NCBI RefSeq assembly: GCF_900167085.1
Contig: NZ_FUXA01000009.1
Span: 117,557 to 181,556, forward strand
Reading direction: 5' to 3'
Length of the DNA: 64,000 bases
From: Eubacterium ruminantium
GTDB lineage: Bacteria > Bacillota > Clostridia > Lachnospirales > Lachnospiraceae
Each line of letters opens with the position of its first letter. The first letter of the stretch is position 1. A program made the translations under genes and the position numbers. Below, piece after piece: positions 45,562 to 54,841 of this stretch. The notes beneath the pieces were generated by a model. It saw only the letters and a program-made list of their open reading frames with translations. It did no database searches and was not told where the DNA came from.

Positions 45562-46737
45562 TTAGTGATGGAAAAGTCTGATACCTGTGAAGGCCATAGC
45601 TATTCCATACTTATTACATGTATCGATAACATTGTCATCTCTGATAGATCCGCCCGGCTGAGCTATATACTTAACGCCGCTTCTCTTTGCTCTTTCGATG
45701 TTATCGCCGAATGGGAAGAATGCATCTGAACCAAGTGCAACACCTTCCATATTCTTAAGCCATGCTTTTCTCTCTTCTCTTGTGAAAACTTCCGGCTTCT
45801 CTGTGAAGAACTGCTCCCAGATTCCGTCCGCAAGAACATCTTCATAATCGTCGCTGATATAAACATCGATAGTATTATCTCTGTCAGCTCTCTTGATATC
45901 ACTCTTGAATGGAAGGTTAAGAACCTTTGGTGACTGACGAAGGAACCACTTATCTGCCTTATCGCCTGCAAGACGTGTACAGTGAATACGTGACTGCTGT
46001 CCTGCACCTATACCGATTGCCTGTCCACCCTTAACGTAGCATACAGAGTTTGACTGAGTATATTTAAGTGTGATCATAGCGATTGCAAGATCGATACGTG
46101 CTGCTTCAGGAATATCCTTAGCATCTGTAACAACATTTGCAAAAAGCTCATCATTTATAACAAGTTCATTTCTTCCCTGCTCAAATGTTACACCATAAAC
46201 ATCCTTTGTTTCGATAGGAGCAGGTACATAATCAGGATCAATCTGGATTACGCAATAATTTCCGTTCTTCTTAGATCTGAGAATCTCAAGAGCGTCATCA
46301 TCATAACCAGGTGCGATGATACCATCTGAAACTTCTCTCTTAACAAGACGTGCTGTAGCAGCATCACATGTATCTGAAAGTGAGATAAAATCACCAAATG
46401 AAGACATTCTGTCAGCGCCTCTTGCTCTTGCATATGCGCTTGCAAGTGGTGTGAGTTCACCCATATCTTCTACCCAGTAAATCTTCTTCTCTACATCTGT
46501 AAGAGGAAGTCCTACTGCAGCACCTGCAGGTGAAACATGCTTAAAAGAAGTAGCAGCAGGAAGTCCTGTAGCCTTCTTAAGTTCCTTAACTAACTGATAT
46601 CCATTTAATGCATCAAGGAGATTGATATATCCCGGTCTTCCTGAAAGTACTGTAAATGGAAGTTCTCCTTCCTTCATAAATACTTTTGATGGCTTCTGGT
46701 TAGGATTACAACCATATTTTAATTCAAGCTCTTTCAT
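45562..46737 (-). CDS. AICAR transformylase, stand-alone (PurH C-domain type)
   Basis: Transfers a formyl group from 10-formyltetrahydrofolate to AICAR, making FAICAR, the penultimate step of IMP synthesis. The 391 residues lack the N-terminal IMP cyclohydrolase domain of bifunctional PurH. The family segments LKYGCNPNQKPS, TSFKHVSPAGAAVG (with the catalytic Lys-His) and QSNSVCYVKGGQAIGIGAGQ are clear. The cyclohydrolase function is supplied by the next gene upstream, 25 bases away. Confidence 0.93.
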   Translation of the reverse strand: MKELELKYGCNPNQKPSKVFMKEGELPFTVLSGRPGYINLLDALNGYQLVKELKKATGLPAATSFKHVSPAGAAVGLPLTDVEKKIYWVEDMGELTPLASAYARARGADRMSSFGDFISLSDTCDAATARLVKREVSDGIIAPGYDDDALEILRSKKNGNYCVIQIDPDYVPAPIETKDVYGVTFEQGRNELVINDELFANVVTDAKDIPEAARIDLAIAMITLKYTQSNSVCYVKGGQAIGIGAGQQSRIHCTRLAGDKADKWFLRQSPKVLNLPFKSDIKRADRDNTIDVYISDDYEDVLADGIWEQFFTEKPEVFTREERKAWLKNMEGVALGSDAFFPFGDNIERAKRSGVKYIAQPGGSIRDDNVIDTCNKYGIAMAFTGIRLFHH

Positions 46738-46762
46738 TTTATATACCCTTTCGTTTCTTATC

Positions 46763-47476
46763 TTACTGATTCTTATTTACGATCTTTGTCTCGTATTTTC
46801 CTGTTTCGATATCGATAAATCTTGTGAAGAGAGAAACCTTATTCTCTTCATTGAGGCTATTCCAGATTGCATCTGTGAACTCATTAAGATCGTTTGTTGG
46901 GATAGTTACTCTTGTAGGCTCACCTTCGTAGCTTGGAAGCGGATTGCCGTCTCCCATATATGTATGGATAAAATGTCCTTCAGCTGCTTTTGGATTATCA
47001 TAAGAGAATGTAAATCTAAGACACTGATCAGGATCACCATTGTCTGACTTAAGGATTGACATTTCGTATGTATAACCTGCCTCGGTATGAACAATACCTG
47101 AAATACGTGGTGTGAAATTTGGAGCGTCAGGCTCGAATTCACGACATCTGAGAGACTCTTCGAATGTATCACCCTGTTCCATATTTTCATAAATAGTATC
47201 TGTCTGATCACCGTTCGTTACGATAGTATCACTTCCGAGAACCCTTACTGGAGCATAAATGATAAGACTTGGATCCTCTAACTTTGAAGGATCAAATGCC
47301 TCTGTTCTGATGCCCTCGCCCTCTGTTACAAATACTCTGTTACGGCTGTTCTGTGAACGTCCCATGATAAAATAAGCTATAGCCGCCTTCTTACCATCAG
47401 GTGTTCTTCCGATAACGATACCTCTTCCCGGATAGCTTGTGCTTCCGATTTCTTCTTTCAAATCCTTTAAAATCAT
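46763..47476 (-). CDS. purO: IMP cyclohydrolase (PurO-like)
   Basis: Closes FAICAR to IMP, the last step of de novo purine synthesis. The 237-residue protein resembles archaeal PurO, not the N-domain of PurH: YPGRGIVIGRTPDGKKAAIA near residue 15, then FIMGRSQNSRNRVF and TNGDQTDTIYE are the expected motifs. It is first in a two-gene operon with the stand-alone AICAR transformylase. AAGGAG precedes ATG 47476. Confidence 0.87.
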   Translation of the reverse strand: MILKDLKEEIGSTSYPGRGIVIGRTPDGKKAAIAYFIMGRSQNSRNRVFVTEGEGIRTEAFDPSKLEDPSLIIYAPVRVLGSDTIVTNGDQTDTIYENMEQGDTFEESLRCREFEPDAPNFTPRISGIVHTEAGYTYEMSILKSDNGDPDQCLRFTFSYDNPKAAEGHFIHTYMGDGNPLPSYEGEPTRVTIPTNDLNEFTDAIWNSLNEENKVSLFTRFIDIETGKYETKIVNKNQ

Positions 47477-47638
47477 ATCTCGTGCTCCTTAAAAAATTTT
47501 TCCAATGCTGAATGATCATCTTCTGATCAAAGAATGCATTGCATATAGATTACAACAATGCACTGATATAATAGCATAGTAAAAAAGAAATTGCTATATA
47601 TAAGTGAAATCAGATTCTTCTTATTAAAGCAAAAAAGA

Positions 47639-47659
47639 CGTATAGTTTCAAACTATACG
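47639..47659 (-). terminator. Terminator after degV
   Basis: A 21-base perfect palindrome (CGTATAG, seven-base loop, CTATACG) followed by TCTTTTTT on the minus strand. Confidence 0.8.
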
Positions 47660-47673
47660 CCCCATTATTATTC

Positions 47674-48561
47674 TTAATCAACTCTCTTATTGCCCCAGAA
47701 GAATAATGCTACTGTTCCCGGGCCAGTATGACAACCGATAGTCGCACCTATAGGGAACATTAATATCTTGCCTTTAAGATTTGGAAATTCTTCTTCAATG
47801 ATATTTTTAACGCTTTCAGCATCTTCAAGACAATCAGAATGCGAAATGATACATGTATCATTATAATCCTGTCCGTTAGTTGCATTTTCCTTCATCTTAT
47901 CAACTATTCTTCTTATAACCTTTTTCTTTGTTCTGACTTTCTCTCTCGGAATAAGTCTTCCCTGATAATCCACATTAAGAAGCGGACAAATATTAAGCAT
48001 ATTTCCGATAAATCCCGCTGTCTTGCTGACTCTTCCGCCTCTGATAAAGAAGGTAAGGTCACTTGAAAAAAACCAGTGAATTGCTTCAAGCTTATGAGTC
48101 TCTGTCCATGTATATAAATCATCAATATCCATACCATCATTTCTTAAATCGGCCATCTTATCTACAAGAAGTCCGTAACCAGCCGAAGCAGCCAGGGAAT
48201 CTACTACATAAATATTTCTGTTTGGATATTCTTCTTTAAGATCATTCGCTGCAAGAACTGCAGAGTTATAAGTACCGGATATTCCTGATGAAAGAACAAC
48301 ATGTATAAGATCTTTTCCCGATTCAAGTATCTTCTTGAAATGATCATAATAAACACTAACATTGATCTGGGATGTCTTAGATTCTTCTCCGGCAAGCATT
48401 CTTTGATATAATTCATGTGGAGGAACGGAGTAACCGAAATCATCCTTATATTCCTTGCCACCAAGTTCATATGTAAATTCAATAAACTTAATATCCCTCT
48501 TCTTAAGCCAAAGCTCACTGAGGTCCGCCGCAGAGCAACAACTGATTACATAGTCTGACAT
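47674..48561 (-). CDS. DegV family fatty-acid-binding protein
   Basis: DegV (FakB-like) proteins bind fatty acids and present them to a fatty acid kinase for phospholipid synthesis. The 295 residues have the family patterns HVVLSSGISGTYNSAV near 95, GGRVSKTAGFIGNML and the closing HTGPGTVALFFWGNKR. The first strand contains SCCSAADLS in place of the more usual DSASDL-type motif. ATG 48561 follows GAGG; a 30-residue longer frame to 48651 is not supported. No fakA lies nearby. Confidence 0.9.
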   Translation of the reverse strand: MSDYVISCCSAADLSELWLKKRDIKFIEFTYELGGKEYKDDFGYSVPPHELYQRMLAGEESKTSQINVSVYYDHFKKILESGKDLIHVVLSSGISGTYNSAVLAANDLKEEYPNRNIYVVDSLAASAGYGLLVDKMADLRNDGMDIDDLYTWTETHKLEAIHWFFSSDLTFFIRGGRVSKTAGFIGNMLNICPLLNVDYQGRLIPREKVRTKKKVIRRIVDKMKENATNGQDYNDTCIISHSDCLEDAESVKNIIEEEFPNLKGKILMFPIGATIGCHTGPGTVALFFWGNKRVD

Positions 48562-48630
48562 TGATATACCTCGCTTTTCTCCAATGATATGTCTAAATAT
48601 AACATACACTATATTTTTAAACAAGCAAAA

Positions 48631-48659
48631 ACGGGACCTTGGCATCGCCAAAATCCCGT
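48631..48659 (-). terminator. Terminator after the 72-residue gene
   Basis: ACGGGA/TCCCGT with inner TTGGC/GCCAA and T-tracts on both sides, so it could act in either direction. On the minus strand CCCGTTTTTG follows. Confidence 0.75.
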
Positions 48660-48714
48660 CTTGTTTTTTGTATTTTTTTACTCCGATAATTGCGTTAATC
48701 CTTATATCGATAGT

Positions 48715-48933
48715 CTAGAAAAGGTTTTTAATCTTGTCAACGATACTACCCTTATCTCCGCCGGCAAGAGCTCCCTTTACTCCTTCAACAACCTTATCGA
48801 GCATTCCGTCCGGAATATCAACTCCGGCTACTTCCTCAACTGTTTTCTCAGGATCTTTCTTAAACTTATCTGCTATAGCAGGATCACCTTTAATCTTTTT
48901 AACTATAGAATCAATTGTTGCTTTAATATCCAT
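48715..48933 (-). CDS. Small hypothetical protein with C-terminal Gly-Gly
   Basis: The 72-residue protein is not assigned. It is Lys/Asp-rich, helical, with VDIPDGMLDKVVEGV followed by ALAGGDKGSIVDKIKNLF. Such small proteins are common in Clostridia. The Gly-Gly followed by an amphipathic 13-residue tail recalls double-glycine leader peptides, and the ABC exporter genes lie just upstream on the same strand, but no peptidase-containing transporter is present, so a bacteriocin role is only a possibility. GGAGG precedes ATG 48933. Confidence 0.65.
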   Translation of the reverse strand: MDIKATIDSIVKKIKGDPAIADKFKKDPEKTVEEVAGVDIPDGMLDKVVEGVKGALAGGDKGSIVDKIKNLF

Positions 48934-49050
48934 AACACCCTCCTGTAATAAATATTTTTTGTACCATCGCTCATATCATTATAATCAGCAAAGTACTTTC
49001 AGTAACAACTTAATTCTATCACTTTTTGATGATTTGTCCACTTTGGATTA

Positions 49051-50442
49051 TCAGCTGTTTAACTCTTTTGATTCATTATTTTTCCCTGTAAAGAGTAATT
49101 CCATAACTTTACCAACCTTAATCTTGTTACCCTTATACAGTGACATAACTTTATAGAGACGACCTGATAATATGATAAGTACAACAGTAAGAACTACTAA
49201 AATTCCAAGCATGATAAGTGTTGTCATTATAGAAGTAGCTCCAAGAGCAACATATGCAGGTCCGATCAAAGCTGATGTAAATGGAACGAAGAACATCCAT
49301 GTAGGTGCTTCTCCATTTACCAGTACACCGCCATATAAAACTATAAAGAATGCAATAATAAGCGGCATGATGAAAAGTGTTGATGCACTTGCAACCTGCT
49401 CTCTTGTGCTTGAAACCGCACCTGCAATAACACTAAGTGAAGCATATAATATAAAGCCAAACATAAGTATAACGAATCCGATGATTATATTATGTACCTT
49501 GAATACTCCCATGCTGCCCATGTACTTGAAAAATGCAAGCATTTTTGAATGAGAATTAGGATGCATGCTTGTTGCCATCTTGGTACCTATAACAAATCCG
49601 CAAATAAGCGCTGCAATCCAGGAAACCATCTGAATAATTGCTGCAACTACCGATGCAAGGAATTTACCCATGCAAAGCGCTTCCGGTCTTACTGAAACAA
49701 GCATTGTATCCATAAGCTTTGATGACTTTTCCATTACGATGGACTGTGCTGTCGAACTACCATAAGAAAGAATCATTACATACAGAACCATTACGCATAA
49801 AAAAGGAAGAACTGATTTGAATAACTTAAGTATACCGTCTGCTTCTACCTTTTCATTTTCATCTGTATCTGCAATTGACTTTCCTTCAGCAAATCCGTCT
49901 GCATGATAAGTATCATATTCACAGCTTGTCATTAACTGACGAACACCTTTCTGGTCGATTCCCAGTGCCGAAACTATAAAAGGTCCTGCATATTTATCCA
50001 TGAAATCGTAATAATTTGCCGCATCCTTTTTGTTTATTCCCTCATCAGGAACGATTATATAACTATTAACCTTATCATTCTGAATACGGAACCCAAGTAT
50101 AAAAATCTCTTCTCTGTTGTTGGCATTTTTCATTGCTGTCATTGCCTCAGCAACAGTTGCGAAATTAGTATATTTGATATTCGAATAATTCTCTTCACCT
50201 ATTAAATTGAGAGAATTAAAATCAACCTCTTTGTCAGAGATTTCATTTACAATATAAATTTCCTGTGCTTTACATTCATCTATTGCACTTTTTTCCTCTT
50301 TATTTTTACTACTTCCTATTACCATAATGAGTATAGGAACTATAAGAAGGAGCAGAGTCATAGAAATAGTGAGCACTTTATATCCTCTGGTTACAGTATT
50401 CTTAAAAGAAAATCTGAATACACTTCCAAAATTTCTAAACAT
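49051..50442 (-). CDS. ABC-2 type permease (NatB-like), second of pair
   Basis: Membrane subunit of an ABC exporter. The 463 residues have one N-terminal membrane segment, a long extracellular region (about 45-200), then six hydrophobic segments with the motif MEKSSKLMDTMLVSVRPEAL (about 240), characteristic of the NatB-type ABC-2 permeases. It overlaps the preceding permease by eight bases, so it is translated in the same operon. Substrate is unknown; NatAB homologues export sodium or peptides. Confidence 0.87.
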   Translation of the reverse strand: MFRNFGSVFRFSFKNTVTRGYKVLTISMTLLLLIVPILIMVIGSSKNKEEKSAIDECKAQEIYIVNEISDKEVDFNSLNLIGEENYSNIKYTNFATVAEAMTAMKNANNREEIFILGFRIQNDKVNSYIIVPDEGINKKDAANYYDFMDKYAGPFIVSALGIDQKGVRQLMTSCEYDTYHADGFAEGKSIADTDENEKVEADGILKLFKSVLPFLCVMVLYVMILSYGSSTAQSIVMEKSSKLMDTMLVSVRPEALCMGKFLASVVAAIIQMVSWIAALICGFVIGTKMATSMHPNSHSKMLAFFKYMGSMGVFKVHNIIIGFVILMFGFILYASLSVIAGAVSSTREQVASASTLFIMPLIIAFFIVLYGGVLVNGEAPTWMFFVPFTSALIGPAYVALGATSIMTTLIMLGILVVLTVVLIILSGRLYKVMSLYKGNKIKVGKVMELLFTGKNNESKELNS

Positions 50443-51826
50443 TCTCCTTTACCTCCTTATCTTTTTTTGACGAAGTCTTGCCAAATAATATCTTTATAAG
50501 CTGACTCATTTTAACTTTGCTTCCGTCAATAAGTATAAGCTGTCTGTACACCTTGGCACATGCAAAGAAGAGTAAAATTGTAACTATTATATTGATTGCA
50601 TAAAAGATTATAAGCTCAGTTAAGCTTACACTTTTTATGACATATAAAGTCGGAACGATAAATCCTGACACGATAGGCACATACACAAGTGCATGATTAA
50701 GAGTATCATTATTCATCTGTGGTACGATGATCACAAGGAAATATCCTAACATTGTAAGGATTGAAAAAATACCATTTGCACTCTGTACATCTTCAGGCTT
50801 GCTGCATGATCCGCCTGATACACCGGCTATAAATGCAAACGCAAAGAATACTAAGATAAGTGAACTGATAAGAACGAACACATTCTTAAATTCAAGTCTG
50901 AAAATAACAGAAAAGTCAAATGTAGACTGTGCTACTCCCTGAGGCTTTCCTAAGTAATGATCCAGCAAGGTATTCACAACCTTTGAACCTGCAAATGCTG
51001 TTGCCAGCATAAGAACAACATATGTAAGCATTGCTAAGATCTTACCGATAACGAGGGCAAGTGGTCTAACGCTTATCATAAGTGTTTCTACAAGCTTAGA
51101 TGTTTTCTCTTCCATTACAGAACTTACGATATTGGTTGATGCTGTTGAAAGAGTCATAAGCATTATAATTCCGATTGATGAAGCAAGAGCAAATACATCA
51201 TCCTTTGTGTACTTACGCTCTGATTCTTTGATATATTCCTCTTCAGTGTATTTTAATTTTTCATTGATTCCGTCCGAAACATACTTAAGCTCTTTATCAC
51301 CGAGTCCTGAAGCTTCAAATCTTATGTAATCAAACCTATCTGTCAGATATTTTCCCAAACTGTCAAGAAGCGAACCTGTTACTTCCGATTCTTTGGCAGT
51401 AACAAGATTGATCTTATAAACAGGCATATCATTTTCATTAGTTTCATTGTTAATGATCATTACAACCTGTTTTGCATCAAGCGAACTTATAACATCGTTA
51501 TCACTTTTACCTGATTCGTCAACGACTACATTTATATTTTTGAATCCGGTTTTCTTAAATTTTAACTTCCCGGCATCAACTCCTATATCGGAATGATTAA
51601 GGATTATAAGATCAGAAATATTTACGTCTTTCTCATTAACAGTAGAATTCGTCATTTTATCATTGCTTGACATAGATAATCTGTTAATAGGTCCAAATGC
51701 AATCAGGAATATAACGAAACTAATGAAGGATATTCTGTATGATTTGCTTTTGAAAACCTGAGCGAGTGTAAATTTATAAACTTTATCTACACCTTTTAAA
51801 CTGTAAATGCTGCTTTTATTTTTCAT
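50435..51826 (-). CDS. ABC-2 type permease (NatB-like), first of pair
   Basis: Paralogue of the next gene, also 463 residues, with the same layout: one N-terminal span, extracellular region, then six spans, with MEEKTSKLVETLMISVRPLA around 235. The pair likely forms a heterodimeric permease. It overlaps the ATPase gene by 11 bases. The C-terminus is Lys-rich (SSKKDKEVKENV). Confidence 0.87.
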   Translation of the reverse strand: MKNKSSIYSLKGVDKVYKFTLAQVFKSKSYRISFISFVIFLIAFGPINRLSMSSNDKMTNSTVNEKDVNISDLIILNHSDIGVDAGKLKFKKTGFKNINVVVDESGKSDNDVISSLDAKQVVMIINNETNENDMPVYKINLVTAKESEVTGSLLDSLGKYLTDRFDYIRFEASGLGDKELKYVSDGINEKLKYTEEEYIKESERKYTKDDVFALASSIGIIMLMTLSTASTNIVSSVMEEKTSKLVETLMISVRPLALVIGKILAMLTYVVLMLATAFAGSKVVNTLLDHYLGKPQGVAQSTFDFSVIFRLEFKNVFVLISSLILVFFAFAFIAGVSGGSCSKPEDVQSANGIFSILTMLGYFLVIIVPQMNNDTLNHALVYVPIVSGFIVPTLYVIKSVSLTELIIFYAINIIVTILLFFACAKVYRQLILIDGSKVKMSQLIKILFGKTSSKKDKEVKENV

Positions 51827-52841
51827 CCGCTCCCACCTCTTTTACAAATATCTCATGAAGAGAAAGTTCTGAAAGATCAAAACGGATAACGTTGACTTTA
51901 TTATCTACAAGAAGTTTAAGAAGCTTCTGGGACTGCTCATCATTCTTAACTTTGATCTTATACTCATTTTCTTTTTCAGAAACGATTTCCGCTCCAACTT
52001 CATTTATATATTTATCAACATTTTCCTCGCACTTTAAGTTGAGGTTTACTCTTCCGTAGCTCTTCTTTATATCATTAAGATTACCCTGAACCACTGCCTT
52101 TGATCTTGAAAGAATTGTAATGTCTGTACAGAATTCTTCAACAACCTCCATCTGGTGGCTTGACATAATGATATATTTTCCTGCATCTATCTGCTCACGA
52201 ACTACGTTCTTTAAGATATCTGTATTAACCGGGTCGAGACCTGAAAACGGCTCATCAAGAACTATAAGATCCGGATCTGAAAGCATAGCTATTAAGAACT
52301 GTATCTTCTGCTGATTACCTTTTGATAACTGATCAGGACTCTGTGGCTTAATCTTCTTCTTAACAACTCTCTTTCTCTTCTCAGTTGTTAAAAATACTTT
52401 TCCATTTTCATCAATGAAATCGCCGTGCTCATTAATCTTATTTCCTGTAACAGCATCTTTGTACTGTGGATAAAGATATTCTTCAACCTTAAGACGCTCA
52501 GCCCAATATTTGATCTTCTTATCAAGTTCTTTCTCAGAAACGCCTCTTAAAGTTCCGAAGTACTTAATCTGATCCATAAGACTGTATTTTGGATAAAGAC
52601 CCCTTTCCTCAGCAAGATATCCAATATTGCATGTGTCAAAATTGAGTGGACCATCATTCCAGATTACTTCACCACCATTTTTGTCCAACATATCAAGTAT
52701 CATTCTGATTGATGTAGTTTTTCCTGCTCCATTTGTACCGAGAAGCGCATAAACTCCCGGTTTATCCATTCTGAAACTGATATGGTCAACAACTGTCTTG
52801 TCACCATACTTTTTAAATAGATCCTTTACAACAAGTCCCAT
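51816..52841 (-). CDS. ABC exporter ATP-binding protein (NatA-like)
   Basis: ATPase that drives the two downstream permeases. The 341 residues contain Walker A LLGTNGAGKTT near 35, signature LSKGNQQKIQFLIAML and Walker B LIVLDEPFSGLDPVN, and a C-terminal regulatory domain of about 100 residues typical of the DUF4162-bearing NatA type. An insertion of about 30 residues with KRKRVVKKKIKPQ precedes the signature. ATG 52841 with GGAGGAA is chosen. Confidence 0.92.
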   Translation of the reverse strand: MGLVVKDLFKKYGDKTVVDHISFRMDKPGVYALLGTNGAGKTTSIRMILDMLDKNGGEVIWNDGPLNFDTCNIGYLAEERGLYPKYSLMDQIKYFGTLRGVSEKELDKKIKYWAERLKVEEYLYPQYKDAVTGNKINEHGDFIDENGKVFLTTEKRKRVVKKKIKPQSPDQLSKGNQQKIQFLIAMLSDPDLIVLDEPFSGLDPVNTDILKNVVREQIDAGKYIIMSSHQMEVVEEFCTDITILSRSKAVVQGNLNDIKKSYGRVNLNLKCEENVDKYINEVGAEIVSEKENEYKIKVKNDEQSQKLLKLLVDNKVNVIRFDLSELSLHEIFVKEVGADEK

Positions 52842-53042
52842 TTTATTCCTCCACGTGTAATTTTTTGTCATTAGAAATTGTATCAAACGTCATACCCATT
52901 TTCAACAATATACAGGACTTTAATAAATAGTTAATAAATGTTAACCAATTCCCCTCGGCACACTCCATCCTATATATTTTTACATAATAAATCTGAAAAT
53001 CAGTATCTCGTTCTTTCAATAGACTACTATATATGAAAAAAA

Positions 53043-53090
53043 AATTCACGACATATATTGTCGTAAACAGACAAAAATATGTCGTGAATT
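53043..53090 (-). terminator. Strong terminator after the signalling operon
   Basis: AATTCACGACATAT and its exact complement form a 14-base stem, with an inner TTGTC/GACAA pair, followed on the minus strand by nine T. It ends the DUF4342-RR-HK-DUF951 operon. Confidence 0.88.
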
Positions 53091-53114
53091 GATCATTCTT
53101 ACGTTAAATGCATT

Positions 53115-53303
53115 TCATTCATCACTAAATGCTTTAAAGCTCTTTTCAAAAGTCTTTCTCGGAATCATTATGCTTCGTCCGCAGCCGCAGCATTTTATCC
53201 TGAAATCCATTCCCACTCTCTGTATCTCCCAAAGATTTGTCCCGCAGGGATGACCTTTTTTCATTATTACTTTACTTCCAACCGTAAAATTTATTTTCTC
53301 CAT
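53115..53303 (-). CDS. DUF951 family protein
   Basis: A 62-residue protein with the family pattern VGSKVIMKKGHPCGTNLWEI and CCGCGRSIMIPRKTFEK. The conserved cysteines suggest a small metal or nucleic-acid-binding fold, function unknown. ATG 53303 with AAAGG is preferred over a start five codons earlier whose ribosome site is too close. It is the last gene of the signalling operon, 41 bases after the kinase stop. Confidence 0.87.
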   Translation of the reverse strand: MEKINFTVGSKVIMKKGHPCGTNLWEIQRVGMDFRIKCCGCGRSIMIPRKTFEKSFKAFSDE

Positions 53304-53344
53304 ATAACCTTTTTTCATCCTCTTTTAAAAACCGGTTCCGGATA

Positions 53345-54808
53345 TTAGTCATCCCATTCTATACTTTCGTCATTTAGATTTTGGGAAACCCCTTTAAAAA
53401 TGACTGTAAATCTGGTTCCGAACTCTTCTCTTGATAATACCTTTACCTTTGCTTCATGAGCATCGATGATCCATTTTGCTATAGAAAGGCCAAGACCTGT
53501 TCCGCCCGAATCGGCATTTCGCGCTTCATCCGAACGATAGAATCTTTCAAATATATGATCCAGCTGCTCCTGCTTTAAGCCGATTCCTTCATCCTGTATC
53601 ATATATGAAACCGAATTGTCCTTATTTCTTCTTACCCTTAACTTTATCTCACTGCCCTTAGATGAATATTTTGCAGCATTCTGGATAAATATTCTGGCAC
53701 TCTGCTTAACCATGGCAATATCACCATTTACCGTGAATTCAGGGCCGTTATAAACTTCATCCGGATTAACTGCATCATCGGTATAAAGCTCCGTTACCTT
53801 CTTATCATCAACATAGAAATTGTAAACATGACTTTCATCTATCATGCAGGACTCTTCCCAAACTTCATAAATGACCTTTGCCATATCGAAGTCGGTTCTC
53901 TGAAGAGTATTCCTTCCGCTGTCTCCCCTTGCAAGGAAAAGAAGCTGTTCTACAAGTTCTTTCATATGCTCTGATTCATTTTTAAGAGCTTCAATGGATT
54001 CTTCAAGAACTTCCGTATCCTGTTTGCCCCATCTGTCGAGCATATTTACATATCCCTGAATAACCGCTATCGGAGTACGAAGCTCATGAGAAGCATCTGA
54101 TACGAATCTTATCTGCTGTTTTCTGCTTTCCTGCATCTGGCGAAGCAGATTATTGAGGGCAATCTCAATACCACGAAGTTCCTTATCTCCCGTATTAATG
54201 AGCGGTGCATTCGGATCGGCTCTGTTGATAGCCGACTCAAGATGACGCATGTTACTTTCCGAAATGTTATCTTTTCCGGAACTATCTTTATCCGGAGTCA
54301 CAGGGGCCTCATTAACTTTGGCCGCCATATCAGCCATTTTACTAACCGCATCCGCCTGAAGAGCCACATCATAAAGAGGTCTCATTCTTCTTCTGATCCT
54401 TCTAGTGTTGAACATTTCAAAAAGCATCCATATGTTTTCTGCAATGAGAAGTGTCATGAATAGCGGCCAGAGATTTTTGGAATACTCCCTTACGGAAGAC
54501 TCATAAATATCGCCGTTCGCAGTTGTAACTCTGTAAATGATATCATTTTTGTCATTTACTCTTTTCGTGATAAAATCTATTTCCGTTTCTTCTTTCGCAA
54601 TCTCAAATAATCCGCCTTTCTCATAAGCGGAATCCGGCACCTTTTTATGGCTCTCCACAAAGAAAAACATAACGGCTACACCAACCAGGATAAGATCAAG
54701 CACAATTAATGCAACCATCTGTCTTAACCACATATCCCAGTTGATCATTTTGGCTATTGATGAAGTTTTATTTTTTCGTCCGTTAAGATTATTTTCTTTT
54801 TTATCCAT
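53345..54808 (-). CDS. Membrane sensor histidine kinase
   Basis: Sensor of a two-component system, 487 residues. Two membrane segments (about 30-50 and 115-135) enclose a short extracellular domain of about 65 residues. The phosphoacceptor His is in VSDASHELRTPIAVIQGYVN near 245; the ATPase shows NAAKYSSKGSEI (N box), QDEGIGL and GGTGLGLSIAKWI. It starts 33 bases after the response regulator stop and ends in an acidic tail. The stimulus cannot be predicted. Confidence 0.93.
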   Translation of the reverse strand: MDKKENNLNGRKNKTSSIAKMINWDMWLRQMVALIVLDLILVGVAVMFFFVESHKKVPDSAYEKGGLFEIAKEETEIDFITKRVNDKNDIIYRVTTANGDIYESSVREYSKNLWPLFMTLLIAENIWMLFEMFNTRRIRRRMRPLYDVALQADAVSKMADMAAKVNEAPVTPDKDSSGKDNISESNMRHLESAINRADPNAPLINTGDKELRGIEIALNNLLRQMQESRKQQIRFVSDASHELRTPIAVIQGYVNMLDRWGKQDTEVLEESIEALKNESEHMKELVEQLLFLARGDSGRNTLQRTDFDMAKVIYEVWEESCMIDESHVYNFYVDDKKVTELYTDDAVNPDEVYNGPEFTVNGDIAMVKQSARIFIQNAAKYSSKGSEIKLRVRRNKDNSVSYMIQDEGIGLKQEQLDHIFERFYRSDEARNADSGGTGLGLSIAKWIIDAHEAKVKVLSREEFGTRFTVIFKGVSQNLNDESIEWDD

Positions 54809-54841
54809 AACAAAACCTCATTTTACGTATAATCATATAGA

